A stretch of DNA of 47,532 nucleotides from an uncultured Eubacteriales bacterium (GTDB lineage Bacteria; Bacillota; Clostridia; Oscillospirales; Acutalibacteraceae). Under the pieces are notes generated by a model. It had not been told where the DNA came from. It did no database searches and saw only the letters and a list, made by a program, of their open reading frames with translations. The translations under genes were made by a program, and so were the position numbers. Positions 9,801 to 17,809 of the stretch are shown here, piece by piece (position 1 is the first letter of the stretch; each line of letters starts with the position of its first letter). Location of the stretch: contig ONAS01000038.1 of NCBI GenBank assembly GCA_900315815.1, positions 1 to 47,532 of the forward strand, given 5' to 3'.

Positions 9801-12800
9801 CTGCGGCGTTTCTTCATTCGAAGCGCCGGTGGATGCAACACCCTTTTTATTCAGATCATCCAGCCATTTAAGATCCTGATAGTAACCGAAATCCTCGTCT
9901 ACCAGAGGATAAGAGAAGGTCTTTGTTCCGATGACAAGATCGATCCATAACTTTAGCATGACATCCGCGTGGAAGCCGCCCTCACGAATACCAGAGGAAT
10001 GACCGTTCTTCTTCAGCAGCGCGTCCTGATCCGGGAAGCGGTCGGCGACATTCGGCCACCAGATAAAGTTCACGAGGGTGCTGACGCCGCCGCGAGCGCC
10101 GAGGACGCCGCGGATACCGACGCCGGCATAGGCGTTGAAGTTAACTGAGCCGTTAAGAGTGAAATCCGTTACGTTCTCAGGTTCAAAATATTCGATCGGT
10201 TTTTCCTTATTGGCGTTATCGGGCTTTCCGACGCCGAGCGTTCCCATGGCGCTTAAGTTGATATCAAAGCCAAAGTAAACGGGAACGGGACCGATCGCTG
10301 TATACCATACCAATCTGTACCACGCGTAAGCGCCGATGAAGACGCCGCCGCCCATAAATTCGAGCGACTCGCCCTTTGAGGTACAGATTCTGCCCAGATC
10401 CAGATAGATGCCGAACGTCGCGCCGACGCCGCCGCCCTTGATCGGTACAAGCGAGCTTGTACCGGCGTCTTTCGCAGCCTTTTTGTTTGACTGCAGGAAT
10501 TGTCCCATTTCCTTCGTGTCCTTGAATGCCGACGGGATGCCGGATAAGCCGTGCGAGCCGACGCCGTAGTCGTTGCCGGTGTCGGTACCGGTATCGCCTG
10601 TGGTCTTGGACAGTTTCTCGGGCATGATGCCGAAGCAGAAGCGTAGACCGTTGCCGGGCAGAGCGGTCGTCTTGAAGACGATGCTGCCCGCCTTGAACAT
10701 GGCGCTGAAAGCGCCGAAGATCGGGAAGTCGATATATTCGGACATCAGGCTGTCTGTCTCGAGCATCGTGAATTCCTCGACGTCGGGGAGGGTCGCCGCC
10801 GGCTGGATGAACACCGTGCCGGAATCGATCGGCGGATAGACCGTCTCGGACAGAGCGCCGCCCGTGACAGGCTTGCCGTTCTCGTCGTATACCTCCTCGT
10901 TCATCACGCGGTCTGTTGTCAGGCGAACGTACAGCTTGTCGCTCGACAGCAGTCCGGTCGAATTGTCCGACGTAAAGCGGAACGTCCAAATCTCTTTATT
11001 GCCGTCGACCTTGGGCTTATATTTCAGCTCGTCATCCGGATCGTTCTTATCGAGCGTCGCGAGCTTGATCGGCTCGGCGTTCTTGGGATGATAGGCAAAA
11101 AGCTCCATTCTGGTCGTATTCTCTTTTTTCGTGACGTCATATTCCGCGCCGCAGTTGTTGACGACAACCTCGACGGTCGCGATGCCCTGATCGGTAATCG
11201 GGATCTGACTCGTCGTCCTCTGCGACTGGTCATAGGCAACCAGCGAAGCGATGTAGGGGCGCGTCTTGTCGATTGTAGAGACCTTAAACTTGCCGACGTC
11301 AAGCGTGATGACGCCGTTCTCGTCCTTCTCTCCGTCGAGCGTGGTGCTGAAATAGCGTGTCGTGCCGCTCGCCTCGATCCGATAGGTCAGAGCGGAGCCG
11401 GAGCAGACATAGAGCGGGTAGTTCACCGTGATGTCATCCTCGCCGGTGACCGTACCCTCCAGTGACTTGACGGAGAATTTGCCGTCGTCGCCGGTGATAT
11501 CATAGTGCATCGCATCGACACAGACGATCGCGCCCTTGGCGGGCATCCATGCCTCGCCCTCGACACGGCGGTCGAGCGTCGCGCCGGAATAGTAGGCGGT
11601 ACCGTTCATTACGAGGGTCGCGTCGGCTTTTTTGGGAGCTAGCAGCTCGACGACGTTCTCCGCCCGCTTCCATGTGGTGCGGAAGAAGTGGGTATTCTCA
11701 TAATAGCTGACGACGCCGACGTCCTTTTTCCAGCCCGCGACATTGCCCGCGGTAACGGGGACGGCGGTGAGATCATAATACTTATTCGGTACGACCGTGT
11801 CGGAATCGTACAGCAGATAATACCGATAGCCCGCCTCGGGCGAGGTGATCTGCTTCGCCGTTTTGAAGAAGCCCTGCGTCTGTTTATAATATTTCAGGTT
11901 TTTATTTGCGACCTTGACGACCAGTCGGTTGTCGTTCGACACGATCTCCGGCATCAAGTACAGATAGGCATAGTCCAACTGTCGTACGGTATAATTTTTA
12001 TCCGTATCGTTGTGCCACGTCGTGTTCTTGATGTCGTCCAGCGTCGTTTTTTGATCGTTGACAGAAACGCCGTTCGGATAATACTCTTTTTTATACCGGT
12101 CGTAGATCACGGTCTGGACGGTGATGTAGTCGCCCTTGTGCCAGCGCCAGCCCTCGGGAGCATTCTCCGGCTCAATGACCTTGACCTCGCCGCGATAGTC
12201 ATCCTTGGAAATCTCGAAATCGAAGTCATAGGGAGCTAAGACCGCACGAACGCCGATCTTGCCCTTGAGACCTCTCTCGCCGTTCTTTTCGTAGGTGATA
12301 AAGCCGCTGTCACTGAACTCGTTGACTAACTCGTCGGTAAGCTTGAAGGAAGCCGACGTTTCCGTCAGTGAGCTTTTTACGGTCTTTGTATCGAGGACTG
12401 TGATCTTGCCGCCCATATCCTCTTTATACTTGACGATCTCGAGGCCCTTGATATAGCTGTATGATGTGTTTGTAAGGGTGACGGAAACCTCATCCTCACC
12501 GTCCTTCATCCACTTGAGGTCGCCGCCTTCTCCCAGCGTGGTCACTGCGGTGTAGCTGAGTCCCACATGCTTGGCGTCGCCGAACTCACCGTCCGGTCCC
12601 ACAAACTGCAGGGCGCTTGAATCAGCGTCGAGCAGCTTGATTTCAAAGGGGCGCAGGATCGGCGTGATCGAATAAACATTGATGGTCGGGTCCTTCGACC
12701 AGTTGCCGGTGATCTCACCGACGCCGACATAGACGTTGTCCAGATATCCCTTGTCGGTATAATAGGTGTCCGTATCTTTGCCCCATGATTCGGATTTCGT

Positions 12801-14426
12801 ACTGTATTTTACTTCTTCCGCCGTTTTCTTGGAGCTGTTGCCTGACCAAAACTTCAGCTCGTTCTTAGAGTTAGTGGTAAAGTTACCGTTCTTACTCCAT
12901 ACGATCTGTATGCCCGAGTAGCCGTAGCTCTTCAGCGCCCATGTAGCGGAAGACCACCAGTAATGTCCGTCTGCGTCTGAGGACGCTTTGATCGCATAAT
13001 GGTCGCCGTCCATTTTTGAATAGCCTTCCGAATGTGCAGACATCGCGTTATAAGTCTTGCTCAGATCGATAGGATCCGCGTATTTTTCCTTAGCCTCGCT
13101 TGCGGAAGTACCTGTCTCGGCGAGGTCGGCGCTTGTCTTCGGGTTATAGCTGTCACAGCCCGCCGGGATCAGAGCCTGCGCCTCGGTCTTGCCCATCACA
13201 CAGTCGACGGGGTCGGAGAGCGTCAGGGTAAAGCTGCCGCCGTCCTCGAGAAGCTTGCTGCTGACAGGGATCTTGAGCAGGCGCTCTTTGATACCGTAAG
13301 GGAAAGTGACCTCGGTATCGACCTGAGAGAAGTCGCGCCCTGCCGTCGCGGTGCCGTCGGTCGAGGTCATATGGACAGAGCTGACCATGGTGGTCAGACC
13401 CTCGCGCTTGACGGTGACCATCGCGTAGCCGCCTTCCGGCTCGAAGGTATCGGCGGCGAAGGATACGGTGGGCTGCTCCCACTCCTCGTCGTCCTCGATC
13501 TTAAGGTTCAACATGCTGTAGGTCTCGCTGACAAGCGTTCTCTCCGCGTCGGTGACGAGCTTGAGCATGGTGAGCTTGTCGCCCTCGCCCTTATCGTTGT
13601 TGATGGTTTTGATGACAACAGTCTTTTCGGTCTCGCCCTCGGCAAAATCTATCGTCAGGTAGGGCACGTTGAGCGCGTTCGCCATCTCGTTGAGCGCGTC
13701 AAGACCGTAGCCCGCTTGCAGCACGTCGCCTAATTCCTCGTCGGAAACGGTCGATTTCATCGGCGTGCGGTCGTCGATCAGACCGGTCTGCGCCTCAAAA
13801 TCACGCGAGATCGCGCTCTGAGCCGCCGCGCCGGAATCCTCGTCGTCGGAGCCGCTGTACAGCGCGTCAAGATCAAAGCCGTCCTCAGCCGCTCTGTAAT
13901 GGACGTAATCGCTCCATGCTTCATTGAGATTCTCGCTGACGATCTCGTCGGTTTCCGCGAGCTGTTCCTCGGCGGCTTCTGCGGTCATCGAAAGGTCGTT
14001 GCCGCTTTCGTCGATCATCATCTGCTCGACGTCATCGCCCGACAGCGCCTCCATAAACGAGGTGCCGCCGTCAGCGTTCGCTGTCTCGATGTCGGAGTGG
14101 AGCAGCTCGATGGTGTAATCGTCGCCGTACTTTGCCGAAACGTCGATCATCTCGAGCTTGAGCGTCGCCTCAGGGAGAGCCTCTCCCCCGCGCACGATGC
14201 GCACATAGTACGGCGCGGGCTGGTTCTCCTGAACAGTCGCGTTCGTCGTCATCAGATAAAACGCGCCGGTATCGGCGATCGCTTCATCGATGGTGTTCTC
14301 GGCGAGTCTGATCGGCTCGAGCGCCTTTGCCACAGGCATCGTGCTGACGAGCATCGTCAACGTGAGCACCAGGCACAGTAATGCGCTGAGTACCCGTTTT
14401 CCGTTGAATTTCCGCAAATTTTTCAT
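6858..14426 (-). CDS. Giant secreted protein with Calx-beta, Ig-like and C-terminal dockerin domains
   Basis: 2522 aa. An upstream in-frame start exists at 14450, but AAGGAGG sits 9 nt before the ATG at 14426 (MKNLRKFNG), so that start was chosen. Residues 1-36 form a signal peptide. A Calx-beta-type domain lies near 325-430 (VSFAADTFEPEGGYAMVTVK, TATAGRDFSQV). A long middle part has no family I can name; it includes a Gly-rich stretch and a segment with sialidase/propeller-like phrasing (KLLLVYVDEDSS, QLITTGDSLYLFWQHG). A CARDB-like piece (FDVTVKNDGLKKADGF) sits near 2100. A Big_2-like Ig domain precedes the C-terminal dockerin type I, whose two calcium loops read DADSDGKVTILD and DVDSDNSTSIID. 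The dockerin predicts binding to a cohesin on a scaffoldin or cell surface. The role is unknown; recognition of matrix or plant polymers is an inference. Confidence 0.92.
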   Translation of the reverse strand: MKNLRKFNGKRVLSALLCLVLTLTMLVSTMPVAKALEPIRLAENTIDEAIADTGAFYLMTTNATVQENQPAPYYVRIVRGGEALPEATLKLEMIDVSAKYGDDYTIELLHSDIETANADGGTSFMEALSGDDVEQMMIDESGNDLSMTAEAAEEQLAETDEIVSENLNEAWSDYVHYRAAEDGFDLDALYSGSDDEDSGAAAQSAISRDFEAQTGLIDDRTPMKSTVSDEELGDVLQAGYGLDALNEMANALNVPYLTIDFAEGETEKTVVIKTINNDKGEGDKLTMLKLVTDAERTLVSETYSMLNLKIEDDEEWEQPTVSFAADTFEPEGGYAMVTVKREGLTTMVSSVHMTSTDGTATAGRDFSQVDTEVTFPYGIKERLLKIPVSSKLLEDGGSFTLTLSDPVDCVMGKTEAQALIPAGCDSYNPKTSADLAETGTSASEAKEKYADPIDLSKTYNAMSAHSEGYSKMDGDHYAIKASSDADGHYWWSSATWALKSYGYSGIQIVWSKNGNFTTNSKNELKFWSGNSSKKTAEEVKYSTKSESWGKDTDTYYTDKGYLDNVYVGVGEITGNWSKDPTINVYSITPILRPFEIKLLDADSSALQFVGPDGEFGDAKHVGLSYTAVTTLGEGGDLKWMKDGEDEVSVTLTNTSYSYIKGLEIVKYKEDMGGKITVLDTKTVKSSLTETSASFKLTDELVNEFSDSGFITYEKNGERGLKGKIGVRAVLAPYDFDFEISKDDYRGEVKVIEPENAPEGWRWHKGDYITVQTVIYDRYKKEYYPNGVSVNDQKTTLDDIKNTTWHNDTDKNYTVRQLDYAYLYLMPEIVSNDNRLVVKVANKNLKYYKQTQGFFKTAKQITSPEAGYRYYLLYDSDTVVPNKYYDLTAVPVTAGNVAGWKKDVGVVSYYENTHFFRTTWKRAENVVELLAPKKADATLVMNGTAYYSGATLDRRVEGEAWMPAKGAIVCVDAMHYDITGDDGKFSVKSLEGTVTGEDDITVNYPLYVCSGSALTYRIEASGTTRYFSTTLDGEKDENGVITLDVGKFKVSTIDKTRPYIASLVAYDQSQRTTSQIPITDQGIATVEVVVNNCGAEYDVTKKENTTRMELFAYHPKNAEPIKLATLDKNDPDDELKYKPKVDGNKEIWTFRFTSDNSTGLLSSDKLYVRLTTDRVMNEEVYDENGKPVTGGALSETVYPPIDSGTVFIQPAATLPDVEEFTMLETDSLMSEYIDFPIFGAFSAMFKAGSIVFKTTALPGNGLRFCFGIMPEKLSKTTGDTGTDTGNDYGVGSHGLSGIPSAFKDTKEMGQFLQSNKKAAKDAGTSSLVPIKGGGVGATFGIYLDLGRICTSKGESLEFMGGGVFIGAYAWYRLVWYTAIGPVPVYFGFDINLSAMGTLGVGKPDNANKEKPIEYFEPENVTDFTLNGSVNFNAYAGVGIRGVLGARGGVSTLVNFIWWPNVADRFPDQDALLKKNGHSSGIREGGFHADVMLKLWIDLVIGTKTFSYPLVDEDFGYYQDLKWLDDLNKKGVASTGASNEETPQMTSTFIYKEAGDPSHWTANANTDLAPTGSTYKQTTDFELKTGGYDHADPQLLDIGSNKLLLVYVDEDSSIPGDDRTVLRYQVYDKTKDLWLSVPGVIQAKNGDTAVNGALEPKLTDAGDKVMITWTAAILPDATHEDDDYMQKYLKQRNVYSTLIEKSALINASSLAPAQFDGELVSGEDSDMYNTNPCGLYYKSGENEYIGVTYLSSGLDALHEGFEGDDQLMAMTISATNNSYVRTAQYNAKTGKWETQFDPFKLNSTYDSETNTWTPIEDSVGLTTNNPNVIDLENTVWKDWLVYTFVVDEDNDLKTDEDREVFVKIQHLITGNATVNQLTNDAAYTDDDGTEHLGVAKSRPQLITTGDSLYLFWQHGQEDVAWSNLGKMIDNGIVDSDGSISDRDNVKWSYIFYPTYGADVQPTYAGFQPYADEKGNLYVVWLQGIEENGTQKQELYAQSLNVDNDSEESGYCWSDPIRLTETDAGNFLSVYNDEPAIADLGSGELLVVCNRFGTSKDATDFKTRSLTMRGIRFETIASVKPIELTAANEYPAPREELEFDVTVKNDGLKKADGFVVALLMLEKDQYDENKDYAEDFDPEKDDYALIAFSDFEDIKLNPSEITTVHIDDDNTFPIRYDDFALELAAPDKLAENGYVIVALALEYNGEDMNGYVFDNAPYKAFEDAVKVDPVYSVNAIADSNRHETGSLSSNDFTYSAVVNGDGNIPMRDSDRLVVGPANIDTAGEYMSSALFLDVPLSELEDVECETGTAKSYSAKFNIPEDRFTYGFTTIYTQIVDKDGRPLSSTQYINIESDAPYYVSVKDKDSDTQLDSTITLKVGEKIAMSGSYEPSTHFRDGKVIYSVEDTTVATVDENGVLTAVSEGSTILYASVDIYDAVREYTVTVSNDGYILGDADSDGKVTILDVTAIQRNLASLPVNGTFNAVAADVDSDNSTSIIDATWIQRYLAGIKTPYDTEIDRKKEYPVA

Positions 14427-14511
14427 GCGTAGATTCCTCCTTCGAAGCATTTGTTCTCTTTTGATGCAATAAGGTTTTTAGCTAAAGTGCATAATGAACC
14501 TATTCTTTTGT

Positions 14512-14520
14512 ATTATAACA
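14512..14520 (-). promoter_or_regulatory. Extended -10 promoter of the giant dockerin gene
   Basis: The minus strand reads TGTTATAAT, an extended -10 with a perfect TATAAT, about 85 nt upstream of the start at 14426. No good -35 lies 17 bp upstream. It lies just beyond the terminator hairpin of the upstream response-regulator gene, which supports separate transcription. Confidence 0.6.
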
Positions 14521-14533
14521 TATCGCTCGTAAC

Positions 14534-14579
14534 AAAAGCGTGACACATCTTTCTGTAAAAGAAAAATCGTCACGCTTTT
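14534..14579 (-). terminator. Terminator of the two-component operon
   Basis: AAAAGCGTGAC (14534-14544) pairs with GTCACGCTTTT (14569-14579), an 11-bp stem with a 24-base loop. On the minus strand it lies 17 nt past the response-regulator stop and ends in TTTTGTT. Confidence 0.75.
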
Positions 14580-14596
14580 AAAAAATTTTTTGGTTT

Positions 14597-15379
14597 TCAA
14601 TAAAAATACTCGCCCAGCGTTTTCTCTGCCCAACCGTACTGCGACATATACTCTCCGTGAAACGCCTTGACAGCATACGGCTTGTCGTCCAGATAATCGT
14701 AGAAGTCGCACTCGATCAGCTCCGGTACGATATGATACTCCTTAAAGCGGGCTACAAAGACGTCCTGAGCGCCGACTGCTTTCAGCGTTTCACGCAGGTC
14801 TTTGGTCAGCTGGCGCAGGTAGTCGGGCTTTTCTTCCTCCCACAGAGCGGAGCAGATCTCTCTCGGCGTGCATACGGCTCCCCGCCTGTCGATCAGGTAA
14901 GCAAAAAGCTCCTTTGTCTTTTCACGCTTGAATCTCAGCGGTTCGCCGTTTGCTGTGACGTCAAAATATCCGAAGCATTTCGCGCATACAATTCGACCGC
15001 TCGGCGGCTTGGGCATCGGATAGCGCAGGTTGTCGATCTCCACCTGTATCTTTTGCTCGGTCGCGGGCTTACTGACATAGCCGCTCGCCCTGAGTTCAAA
15101 GGCGTCGGGCGCGTATTCGAGAAATCCGGTAACAAAGACAATATTGATCTTCGGATTGACCGCTTGCAGCTTCTTCGCGATCCGGATACCGCTGACCGCG
15201 CCCATTTCAATATCGAGAAAAGCGACGTCTGCATCGGCTGAGCTGCCGCTCTCGATCCGGTTCAGCAGCTCGGTCGAATCCGAAAAAGCTACTATTTCGG
15301 CAGAAGGGACGACCTTGCTGACCGATCGCTCCAGCCTGTTCAGCTGTAATCTTTCGTCGTCGGCGACGATGATCTTCAT
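14597..15379 (-). CDS. Response regulator with SARP-like output domain
   Basis: 260 aa, cytoplasmic. Residues 1-120 are a receiver domain: acidic pocket D7/D8, phosphoacceptor D56 in AFLDIEMG, conserved T in VFVTG and K in YVSKPA. After residue 135 comes a winged-helix Trans_reg_C/SARP-type DNA-binding domain (FGYFDVTANGEPLRF, EICSALWEEE), then a short BTAD-like tail (YDYLDDKPYAVKAF). The start overlaps the stop of the kinase gene by 4 nt (ATGA), so the two are translationally coupled and are presumably a cognate pair. LytS/YesM-type kinases more often pair with LytTR or AraC outputs; SARP-type outputs are a known but less common class in Clostridia. The regulon is not visible; the giant surface gene downstream on the same strand is a candidate by position only. 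Confidence 0.9.
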   Translation of the reverse strand: MKIIVADDERLQLNRLERSVSKVVPSAEIVAFSDSTELLNRIESGSSADADVAFLDIEMGAVSGIRIAKKLQAVNPKINIVFVTGFLEYAPDAFELRASGYVSKPATEQKIQVEIDNLRYPMPKPPSGRIVCAKCFGYFDVTANGEPLRFKREKTKELFAYLIDRRGAVCTPREICSALWEEEKPDYLRQLTKDLRETLKAVGAQDVFVARFKEYHIVPELIECDFYDYLDDKPYAVKAFHGEYMSQYGWAEKTLGEYFY

Positions 15380-16641
15380 CTGCTTTTCTCTCCCTTCCCG
15401 GACTTCTTCTTGGGGACTTTGATCGTGGCTGTTGTGCCTATATCGGGTTTACTATCGATCTCAAATTTGTCACCGAAATACTTAAGCCTTGCGCGGACAT
15501 TCTCGAGCCCCACATGCGTCTCGCCGTCTTTGACTATGCTTTCCATATCAAAGCCGACGCCGTCATCGCTGATTTCGATGACATACTCGTGATCCGTTTC
15601 ATAAGAGCGGACGGTGACCGTCCCGCCTTCGGATCGCTTGCAGATACCGTGCCTGACCGCGTTTTCTACAAGGGGTTGTACGGTGAGGGTCGGCACTTCA
15701 AAATCCCGTGCCTCGATCTCATAGACCGCATTGACGCGATCCTCGAACCTCGTTTTTTCGATGTTCAGGTAGATCTCCGTTTGTTCGAGCTGCTTTTCAA
15801 AGGAAACCAGCTTCTCGGTACTCAGCGCCGTGAGGTTATAGCGCAGATATTCGGAAAAGTCGTCCGTAAGCTGCTGTGCCTTCTTCGGATCGGTCTCGCA
15901 CAGCTCGGATATCGACGAAAGACTGTTGTACAAAAAATGCGGCTGGATCTGAGACATCATCAGCTTGATCCGCTGCTCCGCCATCAGCGCATTTTCGTGT
16001 TCCTTAACAAATTCCAGATGCAGCCAGATGTAATAGAACAAACCGCAGCAGACGATCGAAATCGTCAGATAGCTGACAGGATAATCGCGGTAGAGGGGCG
16101 AAATATCCATAAATACCGCTGCCATAACAAGAACGGTGTTGGCGATCGGTATCCATATCCATGTTTTCTTCCGGCGGTATTCGCTGACCGTGCAATAAAT
16201 CAAATGAAACAGCAAAATAAAGCTGACAACAAATTTTGTTTGGCCAATATAAGGTAAACCGCCCTGAAAATGATTGTTTTCATCGATATAAAACGGAATA
16301 TGCGAGAATGTGCCCGTGAGATAGACGGCGGCGTTGAATGCGACTAAGATCCACGCGACCAAATTCCTGCCGTTTGGCTTCACCAGCTTGCAGAAAAATA
16401 CAATAATGGTCGGACGAATAATATAGCCTGCGATACTGACAAGCGTTCTCAGATACGGCATACTGATCACTGTCTGCAAAATATAGTCGGCTACATTCTG
16501 AATCACAAGCAAGAAGATCAGACCTATGATCTCTGTCATGATTTTCTTTTGTTGTTTATTGAGATAAGAATCACGCGCCACGATAGGCGTTAATCCAAAT
16601 ATTAAAATGCCAAGAGGTATTAAGATTATATATTCTGTCAT
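15376..16641 (-). CDS. 7-TM sensor histidine kinase, LytS/YesM (His_kinase) type
   Basis: 421 aa. About seven hydrophobic segments cover residues 4-210 (for example ILIPLGILIFGL, TIIVFFCKLV, LTISIVCCGLFYYIW), giving a membrane sensor with no large extracellular loop. The His_kinase box IQPHFLYNSLSSISEL has the phosphoacceptor H235. The HATPase part shows QPLVENAVRHGI (N-box) and DDGVGFD (G1 box). It should autophosphorylate and pass phosphate to the overlapping response regulator. The ribosome site GGAGGAGGG precedes the start. It follows a small membrane protein gene by 50 bp on the same strand, so the three genes may be one transcript. Confidence 0.92.
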   Translation of the reverse strand: MTEYIILIPLGILIFGLTPIVARDSYLNKQQKKIMTEIIGLIFLLVIQNVADYILQTVISMPYLRTLVSIAGYIIRPTIIVFFCKLVKPNGRNLVAWILVAFNAAVYLTGTFSHIPFYIDENNHFQGGLPYIGQTKFVVSFILLFHLIYCTVSEYRRKKTWIWIPIANTVLVMAAVFMDISPLYRDYPVSYLTISIVCCGLFYYIWLHLEFVKEHENALMAEQRIKLMMSQIQPHFLYNSLSSISELCETDPKKAQQLTDDFSEYLRYNLTALSTEKLVSFEKQLEQTEIYLNIEKTRFEDRVNAVYEIEARDFEVPTLTVQPLVENAVRHGICKRSEGGTVTVRSYETDHEYVIEISDDGVGFDMESIVKDGETHVGLENVRARLKYFGDKFEIDSKPDIGTTATIKVPKKKSGKGEKSR

Positions 16642-16691
16642 CCTGCGCCCTCCTCCATCATGAGTAAATGTGTTGATAATGCTAACTGCAT

Positions 16692-17006
16692 TTATTTAAT
16701 CAATACTGCGTGTTTCGGTTTTTCCGGCAAATACTTGATTTTAACTTTGTCTCCCAAACGCGTACGTCCCGACGCGTGGTTAAGGTCGGCTTCCATCTCC
16801 TGACCGTCCTGTGTTCTGAAAACGACATAATATGTATGAGTAACATCAAGACTTCCGTCGCCGTCAACCGAAGACTGTTCCTCTATACGGGAAATAACGC
16901 CTTCTGTCTCAATGCCCTTCTTACGGATCGTTAAAACTTTTATAATATTGAATGCAGCTACAATCACAACAGCCGCGATGATCCCGATAACTAAATAGTC
17001 GTTCAT
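16692..17006 (-). CDS. Small DUF3592-like membrane protein
   Basis: 104 aa. One N-terminal transmembrane helix (residues 4-22, VIGIIAAVVIVAAFN) precedes a small beta-rich domain with TYYVVFRTQDGQEM and a C-terminal LGDKVKIKYLPEKP. This resembles DUF3592 proteins, whose function is unknown. A ribosome site (AGGTGAAG) precedes the ATG. It is upstream of the kinase and response regulator on the same strand and may be an accessory to that system, but this rests on position only. Confidence 0.7.
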   Translation of the reverse strand: MNDYLVIGIIAAVVIVAAFNIIKVLTIRKKGIETEGVISRIEEQSSVDGDGSLDVTHTYYVVFRTQDGQEMEADLNHASGRTRLGDKVKIKYLPEKPKHAVLIK

Positions 17007-17043
17007 GATTCTTCACCTGTTCACTCATTTAATCATTTTGCTC

Positions 17044-17052
17044 ATTATAACA
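17044..17052 (-). promoter_or_regulatory. Extended -10 promoter for the small membrane protein and two-component genes
   Basis: The minus strand reads TGTTATAAT, about 38 nt upstream of the start at 17006; no clear -35 was found. The -10 overlaps the stop codon of the AT-rich decayed frame upstream. Confidence 0.55.
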
Positions 17053-17392
17053 TATGGTAAACCAAAAGGAAAGAATATCTGCATATGCCTATTATGTCAC
17101 CATCTGGATCATCTTCTCTGCAATCTGTCCAAGCCATAAAATCAGTTTCTGATGACGCTAAATAATTAATAAAAGCTCCATTTATTAACGAAAGAAAACC
17201 TAGTCTAGTTTTGCTCGGCAAAAAAGCTGTTGTAGAAAGTATAATGCGTAGAGATCCTAGCTTTTCACGTATTTCTACAGAGCTATCTCGTGCTAATTCA
17301 AGAATATCTACAATCTGCGATGGGACAACGCTAGTATAGGTTATTCTTTCACTATAAACCAGTTGAAGCCATTGATAAGAAAAATTGCATCC
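17045..17392 (-). pseudogene. AT-rich open frame without a start, probable gene relic
   Basis: An open frame of 115 codons lies between the stop at 17393-17395 and the TAA at 17045-17047. It has no usable ATG, GTG or TTG near its 5' end and no ribosome site. The peptide looks protein-like (FSYQWLQLVYSERITY, VDILELARDSSVEIREK, FMAWTDCREDDPDGD). Codons are TTA/ATA/AGA-rich, unlike the GC-rich neighbours. I do not recognise the family. The opposite strand has only shorter, interrupted frames. Best reading: the 3' remnant of a transferred gene; it could also be non-coding AT-rich DNA that is open by chance. Confidence 0.4.
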
Positions 17393-17410
17393 TTAGAAGA
17401 TTGCAAAAAT

Positions 17411-17473
17411 CAACTCATCGACCGGTAATACTATCAAACCGACCGAAGAAAGCAACTCACCGACCGGAATAGA
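17411..17473. repeat. Three tandem 21-bp repeats
   Basis: Units start at 17411, 17432 and 17453. Each carries the core CGACCG (17419, 17440, 17461) at exact 21-bp spacing; the first and third share CAACTCAYCGACCGG. Two helical turns per unit suits side-by-side protein binding, as in iterons or operators. No flanking fourth copy is visible. Confidence 0.7.
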
Positions 17474-17512
17474 AAAACTATCCCAAAAAGTGAACAGAAA
17501 ACAAATGCCCTG

Positions 17513-17535
17513 ACTGTTGACATTGTATCAACAGT
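17513..17535. repeat. 8-bp inverted repeat beside the 3' end of tRNA-Thr
   Basis: ACTGTTGA (17513-17520) and TCAACAGT (17528-17535) are separated by 7 bases. It lies 12 bp past the tRNA 3' end and has no T-run, so it is more like a protein-binding site or the trace of an integration end than a terminator. Confidence 0.5.
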
Positions 17536-17547
17536 GCAAGTCTTAGA

Positions 17548-17623
17548 TGGAGCTAGAGATGGGACTCGAACCCACGACCTATTGATTACGAATCAATTGC
17601 GCTACCAACTGCGCCACTCTAGC
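17548..17623 (-). tRNA. tRNA-Thr (anticodon CGT)
   Basis: A full cloverleaf folds on the minus strand: acceptor GCTAGAG/CTCTAGC, D-stem GCGC/GCGC with loop AGTTGGTA, anticodon arm ATTGA-TTCGTAA-TCAAT (anticodon CGT, reading ACG), T-arm GTGGG-TTCGAGT-CCCAT. The discriminator is U and CCA is encoded (17548-17550). A sigma-A promoter lies just upstream. Confidence 0.96.
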
Positions 17624-17662
17624 GGGTATTCATTTTTCAGCCGGTTTTCGGCTTACTGAGAT

Positions 17663-17691
17663 ATTATATAATATCCGGCGGGATTTTTCAA
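17663..17691 (-). promoter_or_regulatory. Sigma-A promoter of tRNA-Thr
   Basis: On the minus strand, -35 TTGAAA (17686-17691), a 17-bp spacer and a perfect -10 TATAAT (17663-17668). It sits about 40 bp before the tRNA 5' end. Confidence 0.85.
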
Positions 17692-17809
17692 GTCTTTTTT
17701 CTTATTCTTTGCAAAGCGGCGGCGCGGATATCCATCCTTTTCATGCAAATACTAATCACAGCACCGATCATGTGATGAAGAATCACGCGGAATGTGCAAA
17801 TTATGCACC

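Noticed and set aside
14657-15241. 194-codon plus-strand frame opposite the response regulator
   Set aside because: No domain or ribosome site; the minus frame has a complete receiver domain with all conserved residues.
17411-17473. Three 21-bp repeats as a CRISPR array
   Set aside because: Units are contiguous with no spacers and too few; no cas genes are in the window.
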